Source: Clusia tigrina (Eukaryota; Arthropoda; Insecta; Diptera; Clusiidae). Taken from it: DNA of 64,000 nt. This document shows positions 24,265 through 36,304 of this stretch, one piece after another. The notes under the pieces were generated by a model. The model was not told the origin of the DNA, made no database searches, and worked only from the letters and a program-made list of their open reading frames with translations. The stretch covers positions 237,739,889 to 237,803,888 of the forward strand of contig OV050030.1 of assembly GCA_920105625.2 (NCBI GenBank), read 5' to 3'. Positions within the stretch are counted from its first letter, which is position 1, and every line of letters starts with the position of its first letter. The position numbers and the translations under genes are program-made.

Positions 24265-27040
24265 AATTTCAAGGTTTTATGACGCTCCAGTAAAAAGTTA
24301 CAAGCATTTGTATGTTGCAAACTTTGATAGGTGTAGGACGTACCGTATAGAAGCTAAGACCATTTGAAGATTTATCAGTGTTTGATTTGGAACTGAAGGG
24401 TAGCATGGCTTTGCGCGATAGCTTAAATTGACAAGAGGCTCGAGTACTTTATTGTTACAAAATTTCAAGGTTTTATGACGCTCCAGTAAAAAGTTACAAG
24501 CATTTGTTTGTTGCAAACTTTGATAGGTGTAGGACGTACCGTATAGAAGGTAGGGCCATTTGAAGTTTTATCGGTGTTTGATTTGGGACTCAAGGGTAGC
24601 ATAGCTTTGAGCGATAGCTTAAATTGACAAGAGGCTCGAGTACTTTATTGTTACAACATTTCAAGGTTTTATGACGCTCCTGTAAAAAGTAACAAGCATT
24701 TGTATGTTGCAAACTTTGATAGGTGTAGGACGTACAGTGTAGAAGTTAGGGCCATTTGAAGTTTTATCAGTGTTTGATTTGGGACTCAAGGGTAGCATAG
24801 CTTTGAGCGATAGCTTAAATTGACAAGAGGCTCGACAACTTTATTGTTACAAAATTTCAAGGTTTTATGACGCTGCAGTAAAAAGTTACAAGCATTTGTA
24901 TGTAACAAACTTTGATAGCTGTAGGACGTACCGTATAGAAGTTAGGGCCATTTGAAGTTTTATCAGTGTTTGATTTGGGACTCAAGGGTAGCATAGCTTT
25001 AAGCGATAGCTTAAATTGACAAGAGGCTCGAGTACTTTATTGTTACAAAATTTCAAGGTTTTATGACGCTCCAGTAAAAAGTTACAAGCCTTTGTATGTT
25101 GCAAACTTTGATAGGTGTAGGACGTACCGTATAGAAGTTGGGGCCATTTGAAGTTTTATCAGTGTTTGATTTGGGACTCAAGGGTAGCATAGCTTTAAGC
25201 GATAATTTAAATTGACAAGGGGCTCGAGTACTTTATTGTTACAAAATTTCAAGGTTTTATGACGCTCCAGTAAAAAGTTACAAGCATTTGTATGTTGCAA
25301 ACTTTGATAGGTGTAGGACGTACCGTATAGAAGGTAGGGCCATTTGAAGTTTTATCAGAGTTTGATTTGGGACTCAAGGGTAGCATAGCTTTAAGCGATA
25401 ATTTAAATTGACAAGGGGCTCGAGTACTTTATTGTTACAAAATTTCAAGGTTTTATGGCGCTCCAGTAAAAAGTTACAAGCATTTGTATAATGCAAACTT
25501 TGATAGGTGTAGGACGTACCGTATAGAAGGTAGGGCCATTTGAAGTTTTATCAGTGTTTGATTTGGGACTCAAGGGTAGCATAGCTTTGAGCGATAGCTT
25601 AAATTGACAAGAGGCTCGAGTACTTTATTGTTACAACATTTCAAGGTTTTATGACGCTCCAGTAAAAAGTAACAAGCATTTGTATGTTGCAAACTTTGAT
25701 AGGAGCAGGACGTACCGTATAGAAGTTAGGGCCATTTGAAGTTTTATCAGTGTTTGATTTGGGACTCAAGGGTAATATAGCTTTGAGCGATAGCTTAAAT
25801 TGACAAGAGGCTCGAGTACTTTATTGTTACAACATTTCAAGGTTTTATGACGCTCCAGTAAAAAGTTACAAGCATTTGTATGTTGCAAACTTTGATAGGT
25901 GTAGGACGTACCGTATAGAAGCTAGGGCCATTTGAAGATTTATCAGTGTTTGATTTGGGACTCAAGGGTAGCATAGCTTTGAGCGATAGCTTAAATTGAC
26001 AAGAGGCTCGAGTACTTTATTGTTACAACATTTCAAGGTTTTATGACGCTCCAGTAAAAAGTTACAAGCATTTGTATGTTGCAAACTTTGATAGGTGTAG
26101 GACGTACCGTATAGAAGTTAGGGCCATCTGAAGTTTTATCAGTGTCTGATTTTGGACTCAAGGGTAGCATAGCTTTGAGCGATAGCTTAAATTGACAAGA
26201 GGCTCGAGTACTTTATTGTCACAAAATTTCAAGGTTTTATGACGCTCCAGTAAAAAGTTACAAGCATTTGTATGTTGCAAACTTTGATAGGTGTAGGACG
26301 TACCGTATAGAAGCTAGGGCCATTTGAAGATTTATCAGTGTTTGATTTGGGACTCAAGGGTAGCATAGCTTTGAGCGATAGCTTAAATTGACAAGAGGCT
26401 CGAGTACTTTATTGTTACAAAATTTCAAGGCTTTATGACGCTCCAGTAAAAAGTTACAAGTATTTGTATGTTGCAAACTTTGATAGGTGGAGGACATACC
26501 GTATAGAAGTTAGGGCCATTTGAAGTTTTATCAGTGTTTGATTTGCGACTCAAGGGTAATATAGCTTTGAGCGATAGCTTAAATTGACAAAAGGCTCGAG
26601 TACTTTATTGTTACAACATTTCAAGGTTTTATGACGCTCCAGTAAAAAGTTACAAGCATTTGTATGTTGCAAACTTTGATAGGTGTAGGACGTACCGTAT
26701 AGAAGCTAGGGCCATTTGAAGATTTATCAGTGTTTGATTTGGGACTCAAGGGTAGCATGGCTTTGAGCGATAGCTTAAATTGACAAGAGGCTCGAGTACT
26801 TTATTGTTACAAAATTTCAAGGCTCCAGTAAAAAGTTACAAGCATTTGTATGTTGCAAACTTTAATAGGTGTAGGACGTACCGTATAGAACCTAGGGCCA
26901 TTTGAAGTTTTATCAGTGTTTTATTTGGGATTCAAGGGTAGCATAGCTTTGAGCGATAGCTTAAATTGACAAGAGACTCGAGTACATTATGGTTACAAAA
27001 TTTCAAGGTTTTATAAGGCTCCAGTAAAAAGTTACAAGCA
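24265..27040. repeat. Mixed satellite monomers, no clear local HOR
   Basis: Fourteen or so monomers of subtypes seen to the left, often in pairs (two agcgataatt monomers in a row at about 25200 and 25400; several gaagctaggg with gaagattt monomers). The first gaacctaggg monomer of the window is at about 26890, next to a 10-bp deletion. Nothing other than satellite is present. Confidence 0.8.
26815..26835. repeat. 10-bp deletion (ttttatgacg), copy 1
   Basis: caaggctccagt lacks ttttatgacg between caagg and ctccag. The same junction recurs at 32093 and 34435, each time followed by a gaacctaggg monomer, so the pair travels together. Confidence 0.9.
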
Positions 27041-28500
27041 TTTGTTTGTTGCAAACTTTGAGAGGTGTAGGACGTACCGTATAGAAGTTAGGGCCACTTG
27101 AAGTTTTATCAGTGTTTGATTTGGGACTCAAGGGTAGCATAGCTTTGATCGATAGCTTAAATTGACAAGAGGCTCGAGTACTTTATTGTTACAAAATCTC
27201 AAGGATTTATGACGCTCCAGTAAAAAGTTACAAGCATTTGTATGTTGCAAACTTTGATAGGTGTCGGACGTACCGTATAGAAGGTAGGGCCATTTGAAGT
27301 TTTATCGGTGTTTGATTTGGGACTCCAGGGTAGCATAGCTTTGAGCGATAACTTAAATTGACAAGAGGCTCGAGTACTTTATTGTTACAACATTTCAAGG
27401 TTTTATGACGCTCCAGTAAAAAGTTACAAGCATTTGTATGTTGCAAACTTTGATAGGTGTAGGACGTACCGTATAGAAGTTAGGGCCATTTGAAGTTTTA
27501 TCAGTGTTTGATGTGGGACTCAAGGGTAGCATAGCTTTGAGCGATAGCTTAAATTGACAAGAGGCTCGAGTACTTTATTGTTACAAAATTTCAAGGTTTT
27601 ATGACGCTCCAGTAAAAAGTTACAAGCATTTGTATGTTGCAAACTTTGATAGGTGTAGGACGCACCGTATAGAAGTTAGGGTCATTCGAAGTTTTATCAG
27701 TGTTTGATTTGGGACTCAAGGGTAGCATAGCTTTGAGCGATAGCTTAAATTGACAAGAGGCTCGAGTACTTTATTGTTACAACATTTCAAGGTTTTATGA
27801 CGCTCCTGTAAAAAGTTACAAGCATTTGTATGTTGCAAACTTTGATAGGTGTAGGACGTACCGTATAGAAGGTAGGGCCATTTGAAGTTTTATTAGTGTT
27901 TGATTTGGGACTCAAGAGTAGCATAGCTTTGAGCGATAGCTTAAATTGACAAGAGGCTCGACAACTTTATTGTTACAAAATTTCAAGGTTTTATGACGCT
28001 GCAGTAAAAAGTTACAAGCATTTGTATGTAACAAACTTTGATAGCAGTAGGACGTACCGTATAGAAGTTAGGGCCATTTGAAGTTTTATCAGTGTTTGAT
28101 TTGGGACTCAAGGGTAGCATAGCTTTGAGCGATAACTTAAATTGACAAGAGGCTCGATTACTTTATTGTTACAAAATTTCTAGGTTTTATGACGCTCCAG
28201 TAAAAAGTTACAAGCATTTGTATGTTGCAAACTTTGATAGGTGTAGGACGTACCGTATAGAAGTTGGGGCCATTTGAAGTTTTATCAGTGTTTGATTTGG
28301 GACTCAAGGGTAGCATAGATTTGAGCGATAGCTTAAATTGACAAGAGGCTCGTGTACTTTATTGTTACAAAATTTCAAGGTTTTATGACGCTCCAGTAAA
28401 AAGTTACAAGCATTTGTATGTTGCAAACTTTGATAGGTGTAGGACATACCGTATAGAAGTTAAGGCCATTTGAAGTTTTATCAGTGTTTGATTTGCGACT
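27041..28500. repeat. Diverged older copy of block E
   Basis: The monomers here follow the order found at 32.5-34.1 kb and 34.6-36.3 kb (gtgtcggacg, gggactccaggg, gatgtgggactc, gggtcattcgaag, tattagtg, gatagcagtagg, gctcgattac). This copy lacks at least one monomer and has private changes such as gagaggtgtagg at about 27060. The offset from 27228 to 32695 is 5467 bp. Confidence 0.75.
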
Positions 28501-31500
28501 CAAGGGTAATATAGCCTTGAGCGATAGCTTAAATTGACAAGAGGCTCGAGTACTTTATTGTTACAACATTTCAAGGTTTTATGACGCTCCAGTAAAAAGT
28601 TACAAGCATTTGTATGTTGCAAACTTTGATAGGTGTAGGACGTACCGTATAGAAGCTAGGGCCATTTGAAGATTTATCAGTGTTTGATTTGGGACTCAAG
28701 GGTAGCATAGCTTTGAGCGATAGCTTAAATTGACAAGAGGCTCGAGTACTTTATTGTTACAAAATTTCAAGGTTTTATGACGCTCCAGTAAAAAGTTACA
28801 AGCATTTGTTTGTTGCAAAATTTGATAGGTGTAGGACGTACCGTATAGAAGTTAGGGCCATTTGAAGTTTTATCAGTGTTTGATTTGGGACTCAAGGGTA
28901 GCATAGCTTTGAGCGATAGCTTAAATTGACAAGATGCTCGAGTACTTTATTGTTACAAAATTTCAAGGTTTTATGACGCTCCAGTAAAAAGTTACAAGCC
29001 TTTGTATGTTGCAAATTTGATAGGTGTAGGACGTACCGTATAGAAGTTGGGGCGATTTGAAGTTTTATCAGTGTTTGATTTGGGACTCAAGGGTAGCATA
29101 GCTTTAAGCGATAATTTAAATTGACAAGGGGCTCGAGTACTTTATTGTTACAAAATTTCAAGGTTTTATGACGCTCCAGTAAAAAGTTACAAGCATTTGT
29201 ATGTTGCAAACTTTGATAGGTGTAGGACGTACCGTATAGAAGGTAGGGCCATTTGAAGTTTTATCAGTGTTTGATTTGGGACTCAAGGGTAGCATAGCTT
29301 TAAGCGATAATTTAAATTGACAAGGGGCTCGAGTACTTTATTGTTACAAAATTTCAAGGTTTTATGACGCTCCAGTAAAAAGTTACAAGCATTTGTATGT
29401 TGCAAACTTTGATAGGTGTAGGACGTACCGTATAGAAGGTAGGGCCATTTGAAGTTTTATCAGTGTTTGATTTGGGACTCAAGGGTAGCATAGCTTTGAG
29501 CGATAGCTTAAATTGACAAGAGGCTCGAGTACTTTATTGTTACAACATTTCAAGGTTTTATGACGCTCCAGTAAAAAGTAACAAGCATTTGTATGTTGCA
29601 AACTTTGATAGGTGTAGGACGTACCGTATAGAAGTTAGGGCCATTTGAAGTTTTATCAGTGTTTGATTTGGGACTCAAGGGTAGCATAGCTTTGAGCGAT
29701 AGCTTAAATTGACAAGAGGCTCGACAACTTTATTGTAACAAAATTTCAAGGTTTTATGACGCTGCAGTAAAAAGTTACAAGCATTTGTATGTAACAAACT
29801 TTGATAGCTGTAGGACGTACCGTATAGAAGTTAGGGCCATTTGAAGTTTTATCAGTGTTTGATTTGGGACTCAAGGGTAATATAGCTTTGAGCGATAGCT
29901 TAAATTGACAAGAGGCTCGAGTACTTTATTGTTACAACATTTCAAGGTTTTATGACGCTCCAGTAAAAAGTTACAAGCATTTGTATGTTGCAAACTTTGA
30001 TAGGTGTAGGACGTACCGTATAGAAGCTAGGGCCATTTGAAGATTTATCAGTGTTTGATTTGGGACTCAAGGGTAGCATAGCTTTGAGCGATAGCCTAAA
30101 TTGACAAGAGGCTCGAGTACTTTATTGTTACAAAATCTCAAGGATTTATGACGCTCCAGTAAAAAGTTACAAGCATTTGTATGTTGCAAACTTTGATAGG
30201 AGCAGGACGTACCGTATAGAAGTTAGGGCCATTTGAAGTTTTATCAGTGTCTGATTTTGGACTCAATAGCTTTGAGCGATAGCTTAAATTGACAAGAGGC
30301 TCGAGTACTTTATTGTTACAAAATTTCAAGGTTTTATGACGCTCCAGTAAAAAGTTACAAGCATTTGTATGTTGCAAACTTTGATAGGTGTAGGAAGTAC
30401 CGTGTAGAAGTTAGGGCCATTTGTAGTTTTATCAGTGTTTGATTTGGCACTCAAGGGTAGCACAGATTTGAGCGATAGCTTAAATTGACAAGAGGCTCGT
30501 GTACTTTATTATTACAAAACTTCAAGGTTTTATGACGCTCCAGTAAAAAGTTACAAGCATTTGTATGTTGCAAACTTTGATAGGTGTAGGACATACCGTA
30601 TAGAAGTTAGGGCCATTTGAAGTTTAATCAGTGTTTGATTTCGGACTCAAGGGTAGCATAGCTTTGAGCGAAAGCTTAAATTGACAAGAGGCTCGAGTAC
30701 TTTATTGTTACAACATTTCAAGGTTTTATGACGCTCCAGTAGAAAGTTATAAGCATTTGTATGTTGCAAACTTTGATAGGTGTAGGACGTACCGTATAGA
30801 AGCTAGGGCCATTTGAAGATTTATCAGTGTTTGATTTGGGACTCAAGGGTAGCATGGCTTTGAGCGATAGCTTAAATTGACAAGAGGCTCGAGTACTTTA
30901 TTGTTACAAAATTTCAAGGTTTATGACGCTCCAGTAAAAAGTTACAAGCATTTGTTTGTTGCAAACTTTGATAGGTGTAGGATGTACCGTATAGAAGTTA
31001 GGGCCACTTGAAGTTCTATCAGTGTTTGAATTGGGACTCAAGGGTAGCATAGCTTTGAGCGATAGCTTAAATTGACAAGAGGATCGAGTACTTTATTGTT
31101 ACAACATTTCAAGGTTTTATGACGCTCCAGTAGAAAGTTAGAAGCATTTGTATGTTGCAAACTTTGATAGGTGTAGGACGTACCGTATAGAAGCTAGGGC
31201 CATTTGAAGATTTATCAGTGTTTGATTTGGGACTCAAGGGTAGCATGGCTTTGAGCGATAGCTTAAATTGACAAGAGGCTCGAGTACTTTATTGTTACAA
31301 AATTTCAAGGTTTATGACGCTCCAGTAAAAAGTTACAAGCATTTGTATGTTGCAAACTTTGATAGGTGTAGGACGTACCGTATAGAAGGTAGGGCCATTT
31401 GAAGTTTTATCGGTGTTTGATTTGGGACTCAAGGGTAGCATAGCTTTGAGCGATAGCTTAAATTGACAAGAGGCTCGAGTACTTTATTGTTACAACATTT

Positions 31501-32366
31501 AAAGGTTTTATGACGCTCCTGTAAAAAGTTACAAGCATTTGTATGTTGCAAACTTTTATAGGTGTAGGACGTACCGTATAGAAGTTAGGGCCATTTGAAG
31601 TTTTATCAGTGTTTGATTTGGGACTCAAGGGTAGCATAGCTTTGAGCGATAGCTAAAATTGACAAGAGGCTCGACAACTTTATTGTTACAAAATTTCAAG
31701 GTTTTATGACGCTGCAGAAAAAAGTTACAAGCATTTGTATGTTGCAAACTTTGATAGGTGTAGGACGTACCGTATAGAAGGTAGGGCCATTTGAAGTTTT
31801 ATCGGTGTTTGATTTGGGACTCAAGGGTAGCATAGCTTGGACCGATAGCTTAAATTGACAAGAGGCTCGAGTACTTTATTGTTACAAAATTTCAAGGTTT
31901 TATGACGCTCCACTAAAAAGTTACAAGCATTTGTTTGTTGCAAACTTTGATAGGTGTAGGACGTACCGTATAGAAGTTAGGGCCACTTGAAGTTTTATCA
32001 GTGTTTGATTTGGGACTCAAGGGTAGCATGGCTTTGAGCGATAGCTTAAATTGACAAGAGGCTCGAGTACTTTATTGTTACAAAATTTCAAGGCTCCAGT
32101 AAAAAGTTACAAGCATTTGTATGTTGCAAACTTTAATAGGTGTAGGACGTACCGTATAGAACCTAGGGCCATTTGAAGTTTTATCAGTGTTTTATTTGGG
32201 ATTCAAGGGTAGCATAGCTTTAAACGATACCTTAAATTGACAAGAGGCTCGAGTACTTTATTGTTACAAAATTTCAAGGTTTTATGACGCTCCAGTAAAA
32301 AATTACAAGCATTTGTATATTGCAAACTTTGATAGGTTTAGGACGTACCGTATAGAAGTTAGGGCA
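28501..32366. repeat. Mixed satellite monomers between the copies of block E
   Basis: About twenty monomers. Notable are two consecutive agcgataatt monomers (29100-29330), a monomer shortened by eight or nine bases at about 30261 (actcaatagc), a repeated pair with gtagaaagtta (30740 and 31131, about two monomers apart) and missing single bases in caaggtttatgac (about 30918 and 31310). No foreign sequence was seen. Confidence 0.75.
32086..32106. repeat. 10-bp deletion (ttttatgacg), copy 2
   Basis: Same junction as at 26822, with the same flanking subtypes. Confidence 0.9.
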
Positions 32367-34158
32367 ATTTGAAGTTTTATCAGTGTTTGATTTGGGACTC
32401 AAGGGTAGCATAGCTTTGAGCGATAGCTTAAATTGACAAGAGACTCGAGTACTTTATGGTTACAAAATTTCAAGGTTTTATGACGCTCCAGTAAAAAGTT
32501 ACAAGCATTTGTTTGTTGCAAACTTTGATAGGTGTAGGACGTACCGTATAGAAGTTAGGGCCACTTGAAGTTTTATCAGTGTTTGATTTGGGACTCAAGG
32601 GTAGCATAGCTTTGAGCGATAGCTTAAATTGACAAGAGGCTCGAGTACTTTATTGTTACAAAATCTCAAGGATTTATGACGCTCCAGTAAAAAGTTACAA
32701 GCATTTGTATGTTGCAAACTTTGATAGGTGTCGGACGTACCGTATAGAAGGTAGGGCCATTTGAAGTTTTATCGGTGTTTGATTTGGGACTCCAGGGTAG
32801 CATAGCTTTGAGCGATAACTTAAATTGACAAGAGGCTCGAGTACTTTATTGTTACAACATTTCAAGGTTTTATGACGCTCCAGTAAAAAGTTACAAGCAT
32901 TTGTATGTTGCAAACTGTGATAGGTGTAGGACGTACCGTATAGAAGTTAGGGCCATTTGAAGTTTTATCAGTGTTTGATGTGGGACTCAAGGGTAGCATA
33001 GCTTTGGGCGATAGCTTAAATTGACAAGAGGCTCGAGTACTTTATTGTTACAAAATTTCAAGGTTTTATGACGCTCCAGTAAAAAGTTACAAGCATTTGT
33101 ATATTGCAAACTTTGATAGGTGTAGGAAGTACCGTATAGAAGTTAGGGCCATTTGAAATTTTGTCAGTGTTTGATTTGGGACTCAAGGGTACCATCGCTT
33201 TGAGCGATAGCTTAAATTGACAAGAGGCTCGAGTACTTTATTGCTAAAAAATTTCAAGGTTTTATGACGCTCCAGTAAAAAGTTACAAGCATTTGTATGT
33301 TGCAAACTTTGATAGGTGTAGGACGTACCGTATAGAAGTTAGGGTCATTCGAAGTTTTATCAGTGTTTGATTTGGGACTCAAGGGTAGCATAGCTCTGAG
33401 CGATAGCTTAAATTGACAAGAGGCTCGAGTACTTTATTGTTACAACATTTCAAGGTTTTATGACGCTCCTGTAAAAAGTTACAAGCATTTGTATGTTGCA
33501 AACTTTGATAGGTTTGGGACGTACCGTATAGAAGGTAGGGCCATTTGAAGTTTTATTAGTGTTTGATTTGGGACTCAAGAGTAGCATAGATTTGAGCGAT
33601 AGCTTAAATTGACAAGAGGCTCGACAACTTTATTGTTACAAAATTTCAAGGTTTTATGAAGCTGCAGTAAAAAGTTACAAGCATTTGTATGTAACAAACT
33701 TTGATAGCAGTAGGACGTACCGTATAGAAGTTAGGGCCATTTGAAGTTTTATCAGTGTTTGATTTGGGACTCAAGGGTAGCATAGCTTTGAGCGATAACT
33801 TAAATTGACAAGAGGCTCGATTACTTTATTGTTACAAAATTTCTAGGTTTTATGACGCTCCAGTAAAAAGTTACAAGCATTTGTATGTTGCAAACTTTGA
33901 TAGGTGTAGGACGTACCGTATAGAAGTTGGGGCCATTTGAAGTTTTATCAGTGTTTGATTTGGGACTCAAGGGTAGCATAGATTTGAGCGATAGCTTAAA
34001 TTGACAAGAGGCTCGTGTACTTTATTGTTACAAAATTTCAAGGTTTTATGACGCTCCAGTAAAAAGTTACAAGCATTTGTATGTTGCAAACTTTGATAGG
34101 TGTAGGACATACCGTATAGAAGTTAGGGCCATTTGAAGTTTTATCAGTGTTTGATTTG
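32367..34158. repeat. Block E copy 1, 1792 bp
   Basis: I saw no difference between this segment and 34513-36304, 2146 bp away. The match includes many private variants: caaactgtga, gctttgggcg, ggtaccatcgc, ttgctaaaaaa, tagctctgag, ggtttgggacg and tatgaagctgc. The limits are set by the first mismatches (gggcaattt at 32366; gatttggg against gatttgcg at 34159). Confidence 0.9.
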
Positions 34159-34512
34159 GGACTCAAGGGTAGCATAGCTTTGAGCGATAGCTTAAATTGA
34201 CAAGAGACTCGAGTACTTTATGGTTACAAAATTTCAAGGTTTTATGACGCTCCAGTAAAAAGTTACAAGCATTTGTTTGTTGCAAACTTTGATAGGTGTA
34301 GGACGTACCGTATAGAAGTTAGGGCCACTTGAAGTTTTATCAGTGTTTGATTTGGGACTCAAGGGTAGCATGGCTTTGAGCGATAGCTTAAATTGACAAG
34401 AGGCTCGAGTACTTTATTGTTACAAAATTTCAAGGCTCCAGTAAAAAGTTACAAGCATTTGTATGTTGCAAACTTTAATAGGTGTAGGACGTACCGTATA
34501 GAACCTAGGGCC
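34159..34512. repeat. Linker between copies of block E
   Basis: Satellite sequence. It resembles parts of 31.9-32.6 kb: the gagactcgagtactttatgg monomer, then a gtttgttgc with ccacttgaag monomer and the 10-bp-deletion monomer. Compared with the first copy (offset 2342 at the deletion), one monomer is missing here. Confidence 0.75.
34428..34448. repeat. 10-bp deletion (ttttatgacg), copy 3
   Basis: Same junction as at 32093, 2342 bp downstream (2146 + 196), which shows one monomer difference between the two neighbouring copies. Confidence 0.9.
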
Positions 34513-36304
34513 ATTTGAAGTTTTATCAGTGTTTGATTTGGGACTCAAGGGTAGCATAGCTTTGAGCGATAGCTTAAATTGACAAGAGACTCGAGTACTT
34601 TATGGTTACAAAATTTCAAGGTTTTATGACGCTCCAGTAAAAAGTTACAAGCATTTGTTTGTTGCAAACTTTGATAGGTGTAGGACGTACCGTATAGAAG
34701 TTAGGGCCACTTGAAGTTTTATCAGTGTTTGATTTGGGACTCAAGGGTAGCATAGCTTTGAGCGATAGCTTAAATTGACAAGAGGCTCGAGTACTTTATT
34801 GTTACAAAATCTCAAGGATTTATGACGCTCCAGTAAAAAGTTACAAGCATTTGTATGTTGCAAACTTTGATAGGTGTCGGACGTACCGTATAGAAGGTAG
34901 GGCCATTTGAAGTTTTATCGGTGTTTGATTTGGGACTCCAGGGTAGCATAGCTTTGAGCGATAACTTAAATTGACAAGAGGCTCGAGTACTTTATTGTTA
35001 CAACATTTCAAGGTTTTATGACGCTCCAGTAAAAAGTTACAAGCATTTGTATGTTGCAAACTGTGATAGGTGTAGGACGTACCGTATAGAAGTTAGGGCC
35101 ATTTGAAGTTTTATCAGTGTTTGATGTGGGACTCAAGGGTAGCATAGCTTTGGGCGATAGCTTAAATTGACAAGAGGCTCGAGTACTTTATTGTTACAAA
35201 ATTTCAAGGTTTTATGACGCTCCAGTAAAAAGTTACAAGCATTTGTATATTGCAAACTTTGATAGGTGTAGGAAGTACCGTATAGAAGTTAGGGCCATTT
35301 GAAATTTTGTCAGTGTTTGATTTGGGACTCAAGGGTACCATCGCTTTGAGCGATAGCTTAAATTGACAAGAGGCTCGAGTACTTTATTGCTAAAAAATTT
35401 CAAGGTTTTATGACGCTCCAGTAAAAAGTTACAAGCATTTGTATGTTGCAAACTTTGATAGGTGTAGGACGTACCGTATAGAAGTTAGGGTCATTCGAAG
35501 TTTTATCAGTGTTTGATTTGGGACTCAAGGGTAGCATAGCTCTGAGCGATAGCTTAAATTGACAAGAGGCTCGAGTACTTTATTGTTACAACATTTCAAG
35601 GTTTTATGACGCTCCTGTAAAAAGTTACAAGCATTTGTATGTTGCAAACTTTGATAGGTTTGGGACGTACCGTATAGAAGGTAGGGCCATTTGAAGTTTT
35701 ATTAGTGTTTGATTTGGGACTCAAGAGTAGCATAGATTTGAGCGATAGCTTAAATTGACAAGAGGCTCGACAACTTTATTGTTACAAAATTTCAAGGTTT
35801 TATGAAGCTGCAGTAAAAAGTTACAAGCATTTGTATGTAACAAACTTTGATAGCAGTAGGACGTACCGTATAGAAGTTAGGGCCATTTGAAGTTTTATCA
35901 GTGTTTGATTTGGGACTCAAGGGTAGCATAGCTTTGAGCGATAACTTAAATTGACAAGAGGCTCGATTACTTTATTGTTACAAAATTTCTAGGTTTTATG
36001 ACGCTCCAGTAAAAAGTTACAAGCATTTGTATGTTGCAAACTTTGATAGGTGTAGGACGTACCGTATAGAAGTTGGGGCCATTTGAAGTTTTATCAGTGT
36101 TTGATTTGGGACTCAAGGGTAGCATAGATTTGAGCGATAGCTTAAATTGACAAGAGGCTCGTGTACTTTATTGTTACAAAATTTCAAGGTTTTATGACGC
36201 TCCAGTAAAAAGTTACAAGCATTTGTATGTTGCAAACTTTGATAGGTGTAGGACATACCGTATAGAAGTTAGGGCCATTTGAAGTTTTATCAGTGTTTGA
36301 TTTG
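34513..36304. repeat. Block E copy 2, 1792 bp
   Basis: Apparently identical to 32367-34158. This is among the longest difference-free repeats I could read in the window, which implies a recent copying event or an assembly duplication. The gtatgtaac subtype appears here for the last time (about 35836). Confidence 0.9.
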
